Below are positions 10,136-20,399 of a stretch of 64,000 bases of DNA, piece after piece. The stretch's first letter is position 1, and every line of letters starts with the position of its first letter. The position numbers were made by a program, and so were the translations under genes. The notes under the pieces are model-generated. The model searched no databases. It was given only the letters and a program-made list of their open reading frames with translations, and had not been told where the DNA came from. Source of the DNA: Plasmodiophora brassicae (lineage: Eukaryota; Endomyxa; Phytomyxea; Plasmodiophorida; Plasmodiophoridae); contig JASFAU010000015.1 of NCBI GenBank assembly GCA_039704465.1, forward strand, positions 434,001 to 498,000. The letters are read 5' to 3'.

Positions 10136-11449
10136 CAGTACTAGTGATCACAGTGCCATATCCCGCTGTGACAACATGCAGTCTCTTTATCTACCCCCCC
10201 CCCCCCCCACCACAGCTCACTCATGAAGTCCGGAAATCCCAGACGGCCGTGCGCAATGGCGCAAGCCCTAATATGCCATAGAGACAGTCCGACGGACTCA
10301 CAATTTTGCGCGGATCATATATTGCCATCTGGGATCAGCGCGTGTGGAATGACATCGTGGGCAACAGTACTTGCAGTCCTCCTGGTGGCATGCCAGCTGA
10401 CGTTAGTGGCATCGGTGATATCGCAGACAGTTTTCCATGTCGGTGCAGGTACCGATGCGCTAGCTCCGACCGCAGACGTCAGCTGGACCGTGTATCCCCC
10501 AGACGACGTCAACTCGGACCTGTTGCACCGTCAGGGAAGTTGCAATGTCCAATGGTTGCCTCCTACCTGACCACATGTGGCCGTCCATATAGACCTCGGT
10601 GATCATACCTTACTACACGCCGATTCAGCCACCGATGACGACGTCGTCGATGGGAGCGGCGCTCAGTACCAGGCGGCATTAGCAGCGGTATCCGTTTGGA
10701 GGCCACTTCGCGATGACATGGAGATTCCTGACGACGGCAACGTCCAAACCTGGCATCCAGAATCATTTATCCATAATCAAATTCAAGCCGACCCACGACC
10801 TGAAGTGCAACTCGTGCCCGAGTCCCACTCTGCCACACACTTCCCCTGGCACTCCACAGATCTTGACCCAAGCCATGATGACGTTGGCAATTGGCCAACA
10901 CTGTCCACTGTCAACGACATCATGGAGATGCCTACCAGCAACGTCCACGCCTGGCATCCAGAATCAATTATCCGCAACCAAATTCAAGCCGCCCCGCGAC
11001 CTGAAGCTGGGCAAATCGGGTCAGAGTCTCCCTCTTGTGCATACCTGCCACGGCACTGTCCAGACCTTCTCTCAAGCGACCTTGTCATCAGCTATGGCGT
11101 TTCGCGGCCATCGTCAGTTGTCGATGGCGTAACCAGCAACGTAAACGTGCTATGGTCATCAATCAGTGTGCCTTTATTGCCATTCGCTCATGGATGAGCA
11201 ATTTCCCTCTCCGTTTAACTCCAACCAGTGTCCTCCCATATTCATCTTCCGGTAGATCCCTGTTATGGCGGACATGGCCTCTGGTCGACATCTCCCCCTG
11301 GCGATGTGGACTCCAGCATCTGGAATGATGTGCCAGGACTATCATCCGTCCTTTCTGATCTGGATCTGCTCTCTTTTATCAACTCTGAAGGGCATTTCCC
11401 CAATGCTTTTCACGCTCCAATCAGCTCCATTGAAATTGAGTTACAGTCG
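10136..11449 (+). pseudogene. Secreted Cys/His-repeat gene unit, copy B (truncated)
   Basis: The copy starts at the shared end motif near 10136. It carries the CTCTTTATCTA plus poly-C promoter block at 10182-10209, the signal-peptide exon (Met near 10350) and the second exon from about 10600. Against copies C and D it has small deletions near 11190 that shift frame. Homology stops at about 11449, where the sequence switches to the C48 protease domain. The Cys/His-repeat end is missing. From 11228 the open frame continues across the switch without a stop, so the remaining part of the unit is joined in frame to the protease. Confidence 0.7.
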
Positions 11450-12300
11450 CTGGAGGTTCTGGCGCGCGTGATTCCAACACCTGCGTCCGAACGTCCCGTA
11501 CGATACCAACAGGATGATACAGAGGCGACATTCGCTGTTGTATGGTCGACCATGCTGCGCGCATCGAAGAATATGGAGGATCATCACTGCCAGGATCACC
11601 GCGCCGACACTCGGACAGCATTCCTGACCATCGGCTGTCACCCTGTTGGTATTGGACCATACGGGACGCTCGGACGTATCATATTTGTACCGATTCATCA
11701 TGCTGACCACTGGTTCCTGCTGGTTATCCAACCCAAGAACGGACTTGTGAAGTGGTGTAGACCGGACCACTGTACTACCAAATAGTAGTAACTCAAACAG
11801 TATGTATTGGGATCGCTCCACCGTACCTGTGATAAATGACTTCTCTTTATAGGCGTCTAGAGTGCGTCCTGCTTGTCGGCAGTCGTGAGACCGCTCACTA
11901 GGCCACGAGAGCATCATCGACGGGCTTGAGCTTCTTAAGCTTCTCTTGGCGGTCCGGTCTACAGTGGTACGACTCCCTGAGGTTCACACCACCGCGCACT
12001 GGGTTATGCCACAACGTCATCCAGTACATGCGGGGCCTGTATCAGGACCTGAATGGTCGCCCATGCGAGGTGGAATGGACCTGTTGCCGTGCTGCCGGTA
12101 GGTTTCCTCAGCAGCGCAGTGGCACCGACAGTGGCGTCTTCGTAATGCTGTACGCTGACTACTTGGCCAACGCGTCGCCCATGACATGTTCCGGAAGGCT
12201 TCTTTCGGCGGCTATGGACTGTGGAGATCGCGCGAAAGGCCATGCTCAACTGCCCGCCGGAAGCACCCAACCCCAACGACGCGCTTGTCTAAGGCGACGT
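11228..12300 (+). pseudogene. Ulp1/SENP-like (C48) peptidase domain with Ser in place of catalytic Cys
   Basis: The catalytic His lies in DHWFLLVI (codon 11708-11710), the Asp in WYDSL near 11971, and the Gln in PQQ just before the nucleophile site. All three match the C48 triad and oxyanion arrangement. The nucleophile position reads DSG (Ser codon 12130-12132) where family members have DCG. An in-frame stop at 11783 and frame changes separate the two halves. A GT-AG join 11747-11964 would restore the frame from KNGL to WYDSL, and a shorter intron-like block GTATGT to TATAG sits at 11800-11852. C48 domains are common in transposons and in SUMO proteases. I lean to a transposon-derived, probably inactive copy. 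Confidence 0.6.
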
Positions 12301-12329
12301 ACGATCGAACGAGTCGCCGCTTTCCAGAC

Positions 12330-14680
12330 AGCGGCGGCGGGTCGACGAGAACAACCATGGCCAGTCCGACCTGCGGTTATATACGAAATCATCAATCATA
12401 CGATTTGCTCTTTAATCACGATATGCGCAACTTGGGACAGGATGCGACACGATCAGGCCATAGCGAGTTCGCCCGCCCGACGACACTCTCCGCATCGGCT
12501 TTTCTGCTGTTGGTGGACGCAAAGGCCGTTCCCACCACAGGCCTTGCACATGTACTTATACTTGTCGTGCTTGCAGATACTGCTTCCTCGACACTCCGGG
12601 CAACGGCGCCTCCGTCGGTCGTGTGGACAAATGCCCTTCCCTCCACAATCTCCGCAACTGTATGCCCGTCTCCCATGCACACAGGTGCCGGGACCGCCGC
12701 ACATCGTGCAATCCCATTTCCGTCGTCCATGCGGTTCACAGAAATTGTGCGGACTGCAGATCTTGCAGATCTGTTGATGATACCCGTGCTCACATGACTT
12801 GTATGGTTTTCTGGGTCGACCCCCATGGGGTTTGGGCAGCCCTTGATGCACCTGTAAAACGCTCATGCTGACACATTCTTCAGTGGCACACTGAGCCCGC
12901 ATTGGTTCAGGAGGGAATGGGACAGCATTGCAGCGGTCGTGGCTGCATGCAGCGAGCGACTGCAGGGAAGGGGGTTCGCTTATGATCCTGCTGAAGGTGC
13001 CGTAGTCGCCTTCACGAAACTGAGTCGGATTCAGTGCTGCTGGAATGACCATATTGAAGGCGTATGGGTCGGCGCCGACTTCATTCTGTGAGCACTGCAT
13101 TGATTGCGAGACAATGCACTCAGCTGTGGAAAGCACATTGGAGGGCGCCGTTCCCATCCAGTGTCCAATGTCAGGGAATTGCGGTCGCTGTAAACTTAGA
13201 TAGGACTGGGGACAGCAGTCGGCGTCGTCCGAGATACGTGCCGCGGCGGGGGAAAGAGACGCGATACGAGACGTGTCTATGGGGTGCGCATCAATAACAG
13301 TGTCCCCAATGGCGTGAGCCGGCCATGTGCTCAGAGCGGTGTCAGTTGGTACTTGGGTAGCGATTTGCGACTGGAACCCAATTTGAATGGAGCTGATTGG
13401 AGCGTGAAAAGCATTGGGGAATTGCCCTTCAGAGTTGATAAAAGAGAGCGAATCCATATCAGAAAGGACGGATGATAGTCCTGGCACATCGTTCCAGATG
13501 CTGGAGTCCACATCGCCAGGGGGAGATGTCGACCAGAGGCCATGTCCGCCATAACAGGGATCTACCGGAAGATGAACGTCAGTGGGAGGACACTGGTTGG
13601 AATTAAAAGGAGAGGGAAATTGCTCATCAGCGTGGGCGAATGGCAATAAAGGCACACTGATTGATGACGATAGCACGTTTACGTTGCTGGTTATGCCGTC
13701 GACAGCTGACGATGGCCGCGGAACGCCATAGCTGACTACGCGGTTGCTTGAGACAAGGTCTGGACAGTGCCGTGGCAGGTATGCACAAGAGGGAGACTCA
13801 GGTCGCCGGTTGGCTTGAATTTGGTTGTGGATAATTGATTCTGGATGCCAGGCGTGGAAGTTGGTGGTAGGCATCTCCATGATGTCGTTGACAGTGGACA
13901 ATGTTGGCCAATTGCCAACGTCGTGATGGCTTGCGTCAAGGTCTGTGGAGTGCCAGGGGAAGTATGTAGCAGAGTGGGATTCGGGCACGACTTGAGTTGC
14001 TGGTCGACGGTCGGCTTGAATTTGGTTGTGGATAAATGATTCTGGATGCCAGGCGTGGACGTTGCCGTCGTCAGGAATCTCCACGTCATCGCGAAATGGC
14101 CACCAATCGGATACCGCTGCTAATGGCGCTGCCTGGTACTGAGCGCCTCTTCCATCGCCGACGTCGTCATCGGTGGCTGAATCGGCGTGTAGTAAGGTAT
14201 GTTCACCGAGGTCTACATGGAAGGCCACATGTGATCAGGTAGGAGGCAAGCATTGGTCATGTGCAACTTCACTGACGGTGAAACAGGTCCGAGTTGACGT
14301 CTGGGGGAGACACGTCATGACACTGGGTCCAGCTGAAGTCTGATGCCGGAGCTAGCGCCCCGGTACCTGCACCGAGACGGGGAACTGTCTGCGATATCAC
14401 CGATGCCACTAACGTCAGCTGGCATGCGACCAGGACGACTGCAAGTGTTGCCCACGATGTCATTCCACACGCGCTGATTCCAGATCTGCGAAATATGATC
14501 CGGCGCAAAATTGTGAGTCCGTCGGACTGTCTCCGTGACAATATTAGGGCTTGGGGCTGGTTCCAGTGTTCCATAGACCATAGAGCAAGGCCGGCTGGGA
14601 CTTCCGTGCGCCGTGCGGGGGTAGATAAATAGACTGCGCATTGTCACAGCCGGATACGGCAGTGACCATTGTAGAGACGA
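12330..14680 (-). repeat. Secreted Cys/His-repeat gene unit, copy C (complete)
   Basis: The full unit is about 2.35 kb. The 3-prime flank shared with copy D extends to about 12330 (through a CGCCGCCGCTGTCTGG block). The 5-prime side, with a shortened TATCTACCCCCG block near 14615-14630, extends to about 14680. Copy B, the protease and copy C are arranged tail to tail, so B and C form an imperfect large inverted pair around the protease domain. Confidence 0.7.
12453..14463 (-). CDS. Predicted secreted protein with six C-terminal Cys/His repeats
   Basis: Model complement(join(12453..14212, 14277..14463)), 648 residues. The 64-nt intron (14213-14276, GTCAGT donor, TGTAG acceptor) occupies the same place and has the same length in copy D. 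Exon 1 starts with a likely signal peptide (MTSWATLAVVLVACQLTLV). The middle is rich in Ser, Pro, Asp, His and Trp and has repeated WHPES-hNQIQA segments. The last 110 residues hold six units of the form C-x-H-x(6-9)-C-x2-C with GG between (for example SCGDCGGKGICPHD), which looks metal-binding. I do not recognise a named family. A secreted effector or surface protein is plausible if the signal peptide is real. A transposon-encoded protein is the alternative. This is the only copy here with an unbroken frame. Confidence 0.65.
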
Positions 14681-14686
14681 AGGTCG

Positions 14687-15417
14687 ATGGCGACGACGAT
14701 GACGCGCAAGTCGGTTACGATGAATATGGACAACGACAATGACGACTTGACACCCACTGATGTTACAGCGCAACTGGATCCGCTGCAGCCGGATGTCGAG
14801 AGCGGTGACGGAGACCAAACAGTCGACGAATACCCGGCCGATCAGCAATCGGAGCTGCTAGATGGCGACACTGTAGACCGGACCGCCCACCTTAGGCCTC
14901 GGGAGCAGCTGCTCTCGTGGCCTAGTTGGGCGGTCCAGCGCTGCCGATGCAGGCCGCATTGCCAGTACAGCCAAGGTCGACAGGGCGGCCAAGGCCCCGG
15001 AACTACGGCTATTGGACGCGAAGAGCATCAACCTGTGATTCGGCGCCCTCAAGCGACACACCGAGTACCTCACTCCACTGGGCGTGCCCGATCGATGAGG
15101 TCGTTCAGCGCATGCTACGAGGCGTGCAGAAGGCCCGTGCGCCCGCCCAGAGCGGGTCGTACTGGAACTATTATGATGCCATGCGTATGAACGGGAGCAT
15201 CCAGGACGCAAGGGCGCGAGTGCTCGGCTACGGGAGACAACTTATAAAGACCATCAAGGACCGGACCGTGGCCTTGGGAAGATCGTGGCCGGGAAAGAAG
15301 GGCCTGAAAATAAAGGTGGAGGTTCTTGATTCCTGGATCAGGGCGCCATCTACCCCCGAAGCTCAAGGCGCGCATGAAGGAGATGCTGGAGACGACTGCA
15401 GTCGACTCAGTCCGTAA
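14687..15417 (+). pseudogene. Unrecognised coding remnant sharing its start with the 7.1 kb fragment
   Basis: An open frame from 14687 begins with a segment (MTRKSVT then DNDNDDLTP) also present on the minus strand at 7050-7113. Later coding-like sequence is in another frame, 15060-15417, with a basic helical region (YGRQLIKTIKDRTVALG) and a KKGLKIKVEVLDSW strand. The frame change could be an intron or damage. No family is recognised. It is likely part of a mobile element, judging by the shared segment and the flanking copy C. Confidence 0.4.
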
Positions 15418-16600
15418 AAGCACGCCTCAGCAGCAGCAACAACGCCAACGAACCATCGGGTAGCGGTACGACGTACAAGCGTGTGCACAAAGTAGATATC
15501 CGATTAGAAAGTAGCACTGACGGGCGTAGCGACAACCAGATCGTAGTTGGCGTAGGAAAACACAGACGGTAAATGGCTGGGCATCCTTGACAGTACTGGA
15601 GCTGAGCGCAAGCTGATGGCGGTGTCGATGGCCATGCGAATCGTCTCAAGGAGTTGACGGTCCACCGTTGGCGGATGTATATCCTCCTTGTAGATCAGTC
15701 GGCGCTCATTTCGACGTGTGGGTTCTCACGCTTCGTACACCCATTTGATAGTGAGGGTGCGACACCCAGCAACTGTGGACTTCCCTCCTATCCATTTCGA
15801 CAAGAACGCAGCGTCATCGTCCATTTGAAAATCCAGGCGCGATGCTTCCAGATATTTCATCACCCTGTCCGCGCCGGCGTCGGCTGTCAACGACAATTAC
15901 CATGGAAGAATCAAGATGGACGAAATACATACCCGGTTGCAACGAATCAGGGACGTTTGACGGAAACAGCACGATTTCGCACAGTGGCTTCATCGAATCG
16001 AAAAACGCCGCTGCCTTATGGGCTCGATAACCGTCACCCTGGGAGTTTGGACTCTGGTCGTGATTGGCAAACGCAGAGCCTTGCTGCATAAACCGGACGA
16101 TGCTAACAGCGGATTTGATGTCGACCCATCTGGCCCGGTGGCTATGTGTGCAGGTCATATCACTGACGTGATTCGTACCGCCATCGTCATTTACGAGACG
16201 CTATCGCGGTTGCACACATTGCCATTCCCGCACGCCATCGCTGCCGCCTACGTCCACGATATCGGTAAGGTTGCCAAGTACACGAGACATTTGCCGACGT
16301 GCCACTGACATTTGAGCCGATACGTATCGCGAGCTGCCCTGCTGATTCCATGGCGAAGAGTCGTCCTTCACCGACACCCTGCCGACCGCGTTCGGCTTTG
16401 TCCTGACCGACATCGACCTGAACGCGCTTCGCTACACACGACGAACCCGACAGCGAATGCCACTCGTCGCAGCGCATCAAGGACGCGTTGGCACCCGTAT
16501 GTGGATCAACGAGGGACTTGCTGTATCGATGGCCCGCACTGTCTACGACAGTTGACCAAACATGCTGCCTACGTAGTTGGAAAAACTATTTCATAGACCA
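15418..16600. other. Unresolved stretch with short coding-like pieces
   Basis: Minus-strand pieces 16413-16201 and 16158-15814 look weakly coding, and a GTAAAT to ACATAG block of 53 nt (about 16142-16194) could be an intron between them, but the frames do not join cleanly. On the plus strand a short frame contains AAYVHDIGK near 16235, which resembles an HD-domain motif but has no supporting context. I assign nothing here. Confidence 0.3.
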
Positions 16601-16645
16601 CTGAAGGTTCATTGTAACGCGGGGCGGCACAGACCATTCGGGTAA

Positions 16646-16959
16646 ATGGTGCTCCAGTCGCGCGCATTGCCGGCGACGCCACCGGAGAAGGGGTCGTTCC
16701 CGCTCGACCACGACGGCGTGTGCCGTGCCGCCATGCGGGTCTACATGAAGTGCCTGCGGGCGCACGAGGGCAGCAGCGGGTCGTGCAAGGGGCTCGCGCG
16801 CGACTACCTGCAATGCCGGATCGACCAGTAATGCCCGCGGGCCGGATTTCGTTCGACGACGACGTACTGACGTTCACCCCCGTGCACAGTGCACTGATGG
16901 CGCCCGAAGACCTTACCCAGCTCGGATTCGATAACGACCACCCGCCATCGATCAAATGA
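16646..16959 (+). CDS. COX19: COX19-like cytochrome c oxidase assembly protein
   Basis: Model join(16646..16827, 16890..16959), 83 residues, close to the family's usual 90. Twin CX9C motifs are exact: CRAAMRVYMKC and CKGLARDYLQC. They are preceded by the family's P-x-KGSFPLDH step and followed, after the intron, by HALMAPEDLTQLGF, the conserved C-terminus. The 62-nt intron has GTAATG and GCACAG ends. COX19 acts in the mitochondrial intermembrane space, where it helps copper delivery and redox handling during cytochrome oxidase assembly. The Met at 16646 gives 12 residues before the conserved core. The gene ends 45 bp before the convergent F-box gene. Confidence 0.9.
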
Positions 16960-17004
16960 TGAAATGACACGATCGTCTTCCAGGGCCATCGTTCTATCAT
17001 GTGT

Positions 17005-18136
17005 TTATTTAGGGGACCAGTCAGATGCCCGCGTGCCCAGGACGGTCCACGCGCGTCCAGGAACGTCTTTGCCGGGCGTGGATCGTCTCATACCGACGAC
17101 GTCCATGCTCGCCATCGGTACCCATTTCGACTCAACGTACTGGACGAGTCGGACGGCGGCACCGCTTTCGTCAGCGTCGTCCACGAGAGCGATCAAGTTG
17201 TCGCCCGCAACTGTCAGACCGGCGACAACATGGTTTTCAGGCAGCGGCGTCAGACTTCGCCAGGCCAGATCGTCGATATCAAACGTGCTGCATCGCCGCG
17301 TCCGTTTCTCTCGTAGGACGCGGGACCAGCCACCGGCGATGACGAGCTGGTTTCGCCAGACGGTGAACCCATCTGGAAAATGTGGCCCGAGCGGTGGCCT
17401 CGGTAGACACCGCCACGACCCGTCGCTGGGGTCCAACGTTAGCGACAGGTCGACGAGCCTGCCGTCATCATCGCCTCCAACAAGTAACAGAACCCGATGC
17501 TGGTCGCGTACGATAACCCCCACGCTCGCCAGGCACACGTGCTGGCGTAAGCGTGTCAACTCCCGCCATTCACCGGAACGCGTTTCCCTCAGCATGACGA
17601 TCGTCTGCCCCTTCTCGTACCCGCAGACGACAACGAGGTCCCCGTCCAGAATGCACGCCATCGAGAATCGATCCAGGGCGCTGCACGCTGCCAACGGCCG
17701 CCATTGGCCATCCACCAGCTCGCTGATCGTCCCGATCCCGATCTGCACGTGGAACACACACACGTCAGACAGCGACTGATGGCAATGCCGCACCACGACA
17801 TACGGCCACCAATCGATTGTTCAACAGGACGACGCACTGTGTAGACGGATGCGCTGGCAGGTCGCTCCACCGTCGCAGGACGACATCGTAGACGCGCATG
17901 GCCCCGTTGGTGGACCCATCGGCAACGATGATCAGGTCGCGGTCGCGCATGATGCGCCCGGCGATCCGCGACCAGTACCGGCAGACGCGCGCCATCCTGC
18001 TCAGATCCACCGACGGGCCCACGTACGCCATGATGCCGACCAGGACGTCCCTGTACGCGTCGTACGGCGGCACACGCCCGACGACGACGCCCTCGTCGGC
18101 GACATCGCCGCAGAACAGGCGCCAGGCGGGCCGCAT
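17005..18136 (-). CDS. F-box/Kelch-like repeat protein
   Basis: Model complement(join(17005..17742, 17804..18136)), 356 residues, with a 61-nt intron (GTATGT to GTGCAG) in phase 0. Residues about 25-65 (VGIMAYVGPSVDLSRMARVCRYW and after) resemble an F-box helix bundle. Downstream are about five Kelch-type blades, each with hydrophobic strands ending in a Trp step, such as VIAGGWSR and SWRCLPRP. Such proteins usually present substrates to SCF ubiquitin ligases. The substrate here is unknown. The Met at 18136 was chosen because it leaves a 55-bp shared promoter with the PPR gene; the frame is open further upstream. Confidence 0.7.
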
Positions 18137-18191
18137 GACGTTAGCGCCAGGGTACCCCACCGCCGGTCGTACTAACGTTACGCCGGACGCT
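18137..18191. promoter_or_regulatory. 55-bp bidirectional promoter
   Basis: This is the only sequence between the chosen start codons of the divergent F-box/Kelch gene and PPR-DYW gene. It contains an 8-base palindrome TAACGTTA at 18173-18180 and a second GTTAGCG step near 18140. No TATA box is visible. Transcription start sites are not known, so overlapping 5-prime ends are likely. Confidence 0.45.
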
Positions 18192-20165
18192 ATGATTGGC
18201 GGCCGCCGGCTGCTGGGCGTCCGATGGCACCGGTACAAGGCGATCCCGAGGCGCCTGGCCGAGATCGAGTTCGGCCACCGGGAGCAACCCGCGTACCGCC
18301 CGTTCTACCGGTTCATGCGGCAGCCGACGGCCGTCGAGGGCGTGCGCCGCCTGACGGTCGAGAACGACCCCGACCTGGCCTGGCAGATCTTCGATCGCGT
18401 CGCCTGGACGAACATGGACGTGCAGCCGGACGGCCGGTTCTACCACGCCATGCTGATGTGCTGTAAGCGATGCATGCCTGGTAAGGCGCCCGCTGTGCTC
18501 GACGTTGCCATCCGGAGGGATGTCCCCGTGGACGACGACCTGTTCAGCGCGTTCATCGACGGGTGTTCGACAGCGAGCCCGCCGTTGGTGTCCGTCGTCC
18601 TGGAGCGCTATTCGAAATACGGCCCACGATCGCATCGCGTCATGTCAAACGTCGCCCGGTTCTGTCGACAGGCGCGGCAGCCGTCCGCCGCATTGTTCCT
18701 CCTGTCGGATGCGCTCAGCAACGACGTCCTGGTCAGCGACAGGCTGCTGTCGACGCTGGCGGCGTGCTGTGCCGAAGCGCAGTGTCCTGAGGCCGCCGAC
18801 ACCGCCGATCACCTCCTCGATCTGATTCGTTCGAAGCGCATCTCGTCGCATCGCAACCCGCGCGTCTTTGTCGACCTGGCCGAGACGTTCCTGTCGCAGA
18901 AGCGGTTGGACCGCATTGTCCCAATGCTGGACGTCATGGAGTCGGGGGGCGTCCCCGTCCCACCTCGGCTTTACGCAACGCTCCTGTCGTCATTCGCAGA
19001 GCATGATCGCGTCTCTGAAGGCCTGTTCGTGTTCCAGAAGATGGTGGACCCGGGCCCTGGCGAGCTATCGGCGCTGATAGCGGCCGCTGGGCGATGTTTG
19101 GAGCTGTCGGCCTTGGTCTCGTTACATCAGCACGTGCAGGAAAAGGTGAACGACGAGTTGGCCAGCGCGCTCATCGTTGCGTATTCCGACTGCGATCGTC
19201 TTGACCTCGCTGAACGCGTGTTCCACGATCGATGCAATGTTGGTGCGCCCGGACGGGCCACGTTCAACGCGGTCCTGGACGCGTACGCCCGACATGGTCT
19301 GCATCAGCAAGCGTTGGCGACCTTCGGTCAGCTCAAGTCTGCACCGGTGAAGTCGAACCAGAAGACCCTGGCGCTGCTCCTACGTTCATCCAGTTATGCT
19401 GCGGATCTGGCCGGCGCCAATGCCATTCTGCACGAGTTCGCACGCACGTGGGACGTTCGGCCCAACCAGGAAGGCACGAAGTACATGATCGACCTCTACG
19501 GCAAGGCAGGTGACCTGGACGCGGCTGAGAAACTCGCAACGACGCCCGAGTTACGGCTGTCTCTGCTCGTCGCCATTGGAAAACATCGCGATCTGGCCCG
19601 TGCTGAACGCGTGTTCGCGACAATACGGTCCTTGAAGAACGCGGAGCCTGATCTCGTGACCGCGTACATGGTGATGATGGACCTGTATGCGGCTGTCGAT
19701 CGATTACGTGACGTGGAACACCTTCGCGATGAGCTGTCGGCAAGGCCTGTCGCAGAGGTGCCGGTCCGGGCAATGTTACTGCTTGATGACAGGACGGTTC
19801 GATTTGTATCGGGTGACGTTGATCAAGACCCGATTCTTGGGGATGCGCACGCTACGATGCTGCAGAAGCTAGAGGGCAACGGGTACAATGCAAATCTGTC
19901 CGTCGTCACGCGTAAGACATCGTCGGGCGAAGAAGCACGAAGGTTGGTCACTCGTCATGCCTGCAAGCTGGCCGTTGCGTACGGCCTGGTGACGTTGCCG
20001 ACCGATGCCCCAGTCGTGATTGCCTGCACACAACGAATGTGTGCCGACTGCCATGATGCGATGAAGCGACTATCAGCGCTGTCCAAGAGAGAGATACGCA
20101 TTCGTGATGCTGTTCGCCACCACCGCTTCTATGCAGGCCTGTGCTCCTGCTCGGATGAATGGTGA
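18192..20165 (+). CDS. PPR protein with DYW-type C-terminal domain, catalytic Glu missing
   Basis: Intronless, 657 residues. The N-terminus is Arg-rich (MIGGRRLLGVRWHRYK), as expected for mitochondrial import. PPR units of about 35 residues fill roughly residues 50-500, followed by E-type repeats. The last 70 residues are DYW-like: CADCH supplies the CxxC zinc site, CSC is kept, and the protein ends in DEW in place of DYW. The deaminase HSE motif reads HAC (codons 19956-19964), so the catalytic Glu is absent. DYW proteins carry out C-to-U RNA editing in plant organelles and some protists. This one may bind RNA without deaminating, or may rely on a partner. The frame is open upstream to 17898, but that part overlaps the divergent gene. 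Confidence 0.9.
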   Translation: MIGGRRLLGVRWHRYKAIPRRLAEIEFGHREQPAYRPFYRFMRQPTAVEGVRRLTVENDPDLAWQIFDRVAWTNMDVQPDGRFYHAMLMCCKRCMPGKAPAVLDVAIRRDVPVDDDLFSAFIDGCSTASPPLVSVVLERYSKYGPRSHRVMSNVARFCRQARQPSAALFLLSDALSNDVLVSDRLLSTLAACCAEAQCPEAADTADHLLDLIRSKRISSHRNPRVFVDLAETFLSQKRLDRIVPMLDVMESGGVPVPPRLYATLLSSFAEHDRVSEGLFVFQKMVDPGPGELSALIAAAGRCLELSALVSLHQHVQEKVNDELASALIVAYSDCDRLDLAERVFHDRCNVGAPGRATFNAVLDAYARHGLHQQALATFGQLKSAPVKSNQKTLALLLRSSSYAADLAGANAILHEFARTWDVRPNQEGTKYMIDLYGKAGDLDAAEKLATTPELRLSLLVAIGKHRDLARAERVFATIRSLKNAEPDLVTAYMVMMDLYAAVDRLRDVEHLRDELSARPVAEVPVRAMLLLDDRTVRFVSGDVDQDPILGDAHATMLQKLEGNGYNANLSVVTRKTSSGEEARRLVTRHACKLAVAYGLVTLPTDAPVVIACTQRMCADCHDAMKRLSALSKREIRIRDAVRHHRFYAGLCSCSDEW

Positions 20166-20399
20166 CGTACGGCGCTTCCTAAATAATATAACCATCATCG
20201 CACACGTTGTCGGGGTACTAATCGGTGTACACCGCGTGCGAATGCACAGAGAAGCGCTGCAACCAATGCCTGCAGCGTTTTAACTCGCCAGGCGCGCCAT
20301 GGATACGATGCGGGATATAGTCGTACAATGGAACGCAATGTTGCGCGTGAAGCGGTTTCACAGTCTGTATGGCTGAACGCTCGAGCGGCAGCGATGTCG
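20166..20399. other. Convergent intergenic spacer
   Basis: This lies between the stops of the PPR gene and prefoldin 2. It begins with AT-rich AAATAATATAACC just after the PPR stop, a possible 3-prime processing region. No gene is seen. Confidence 0.4.

Noticed and set aside
16018..16308. Possible HD-domain motif AAYVHDIGK
   Set aside because: The flanking sequence lacks other HD-domain residues, and coding evidence is equally strong on the other strand.
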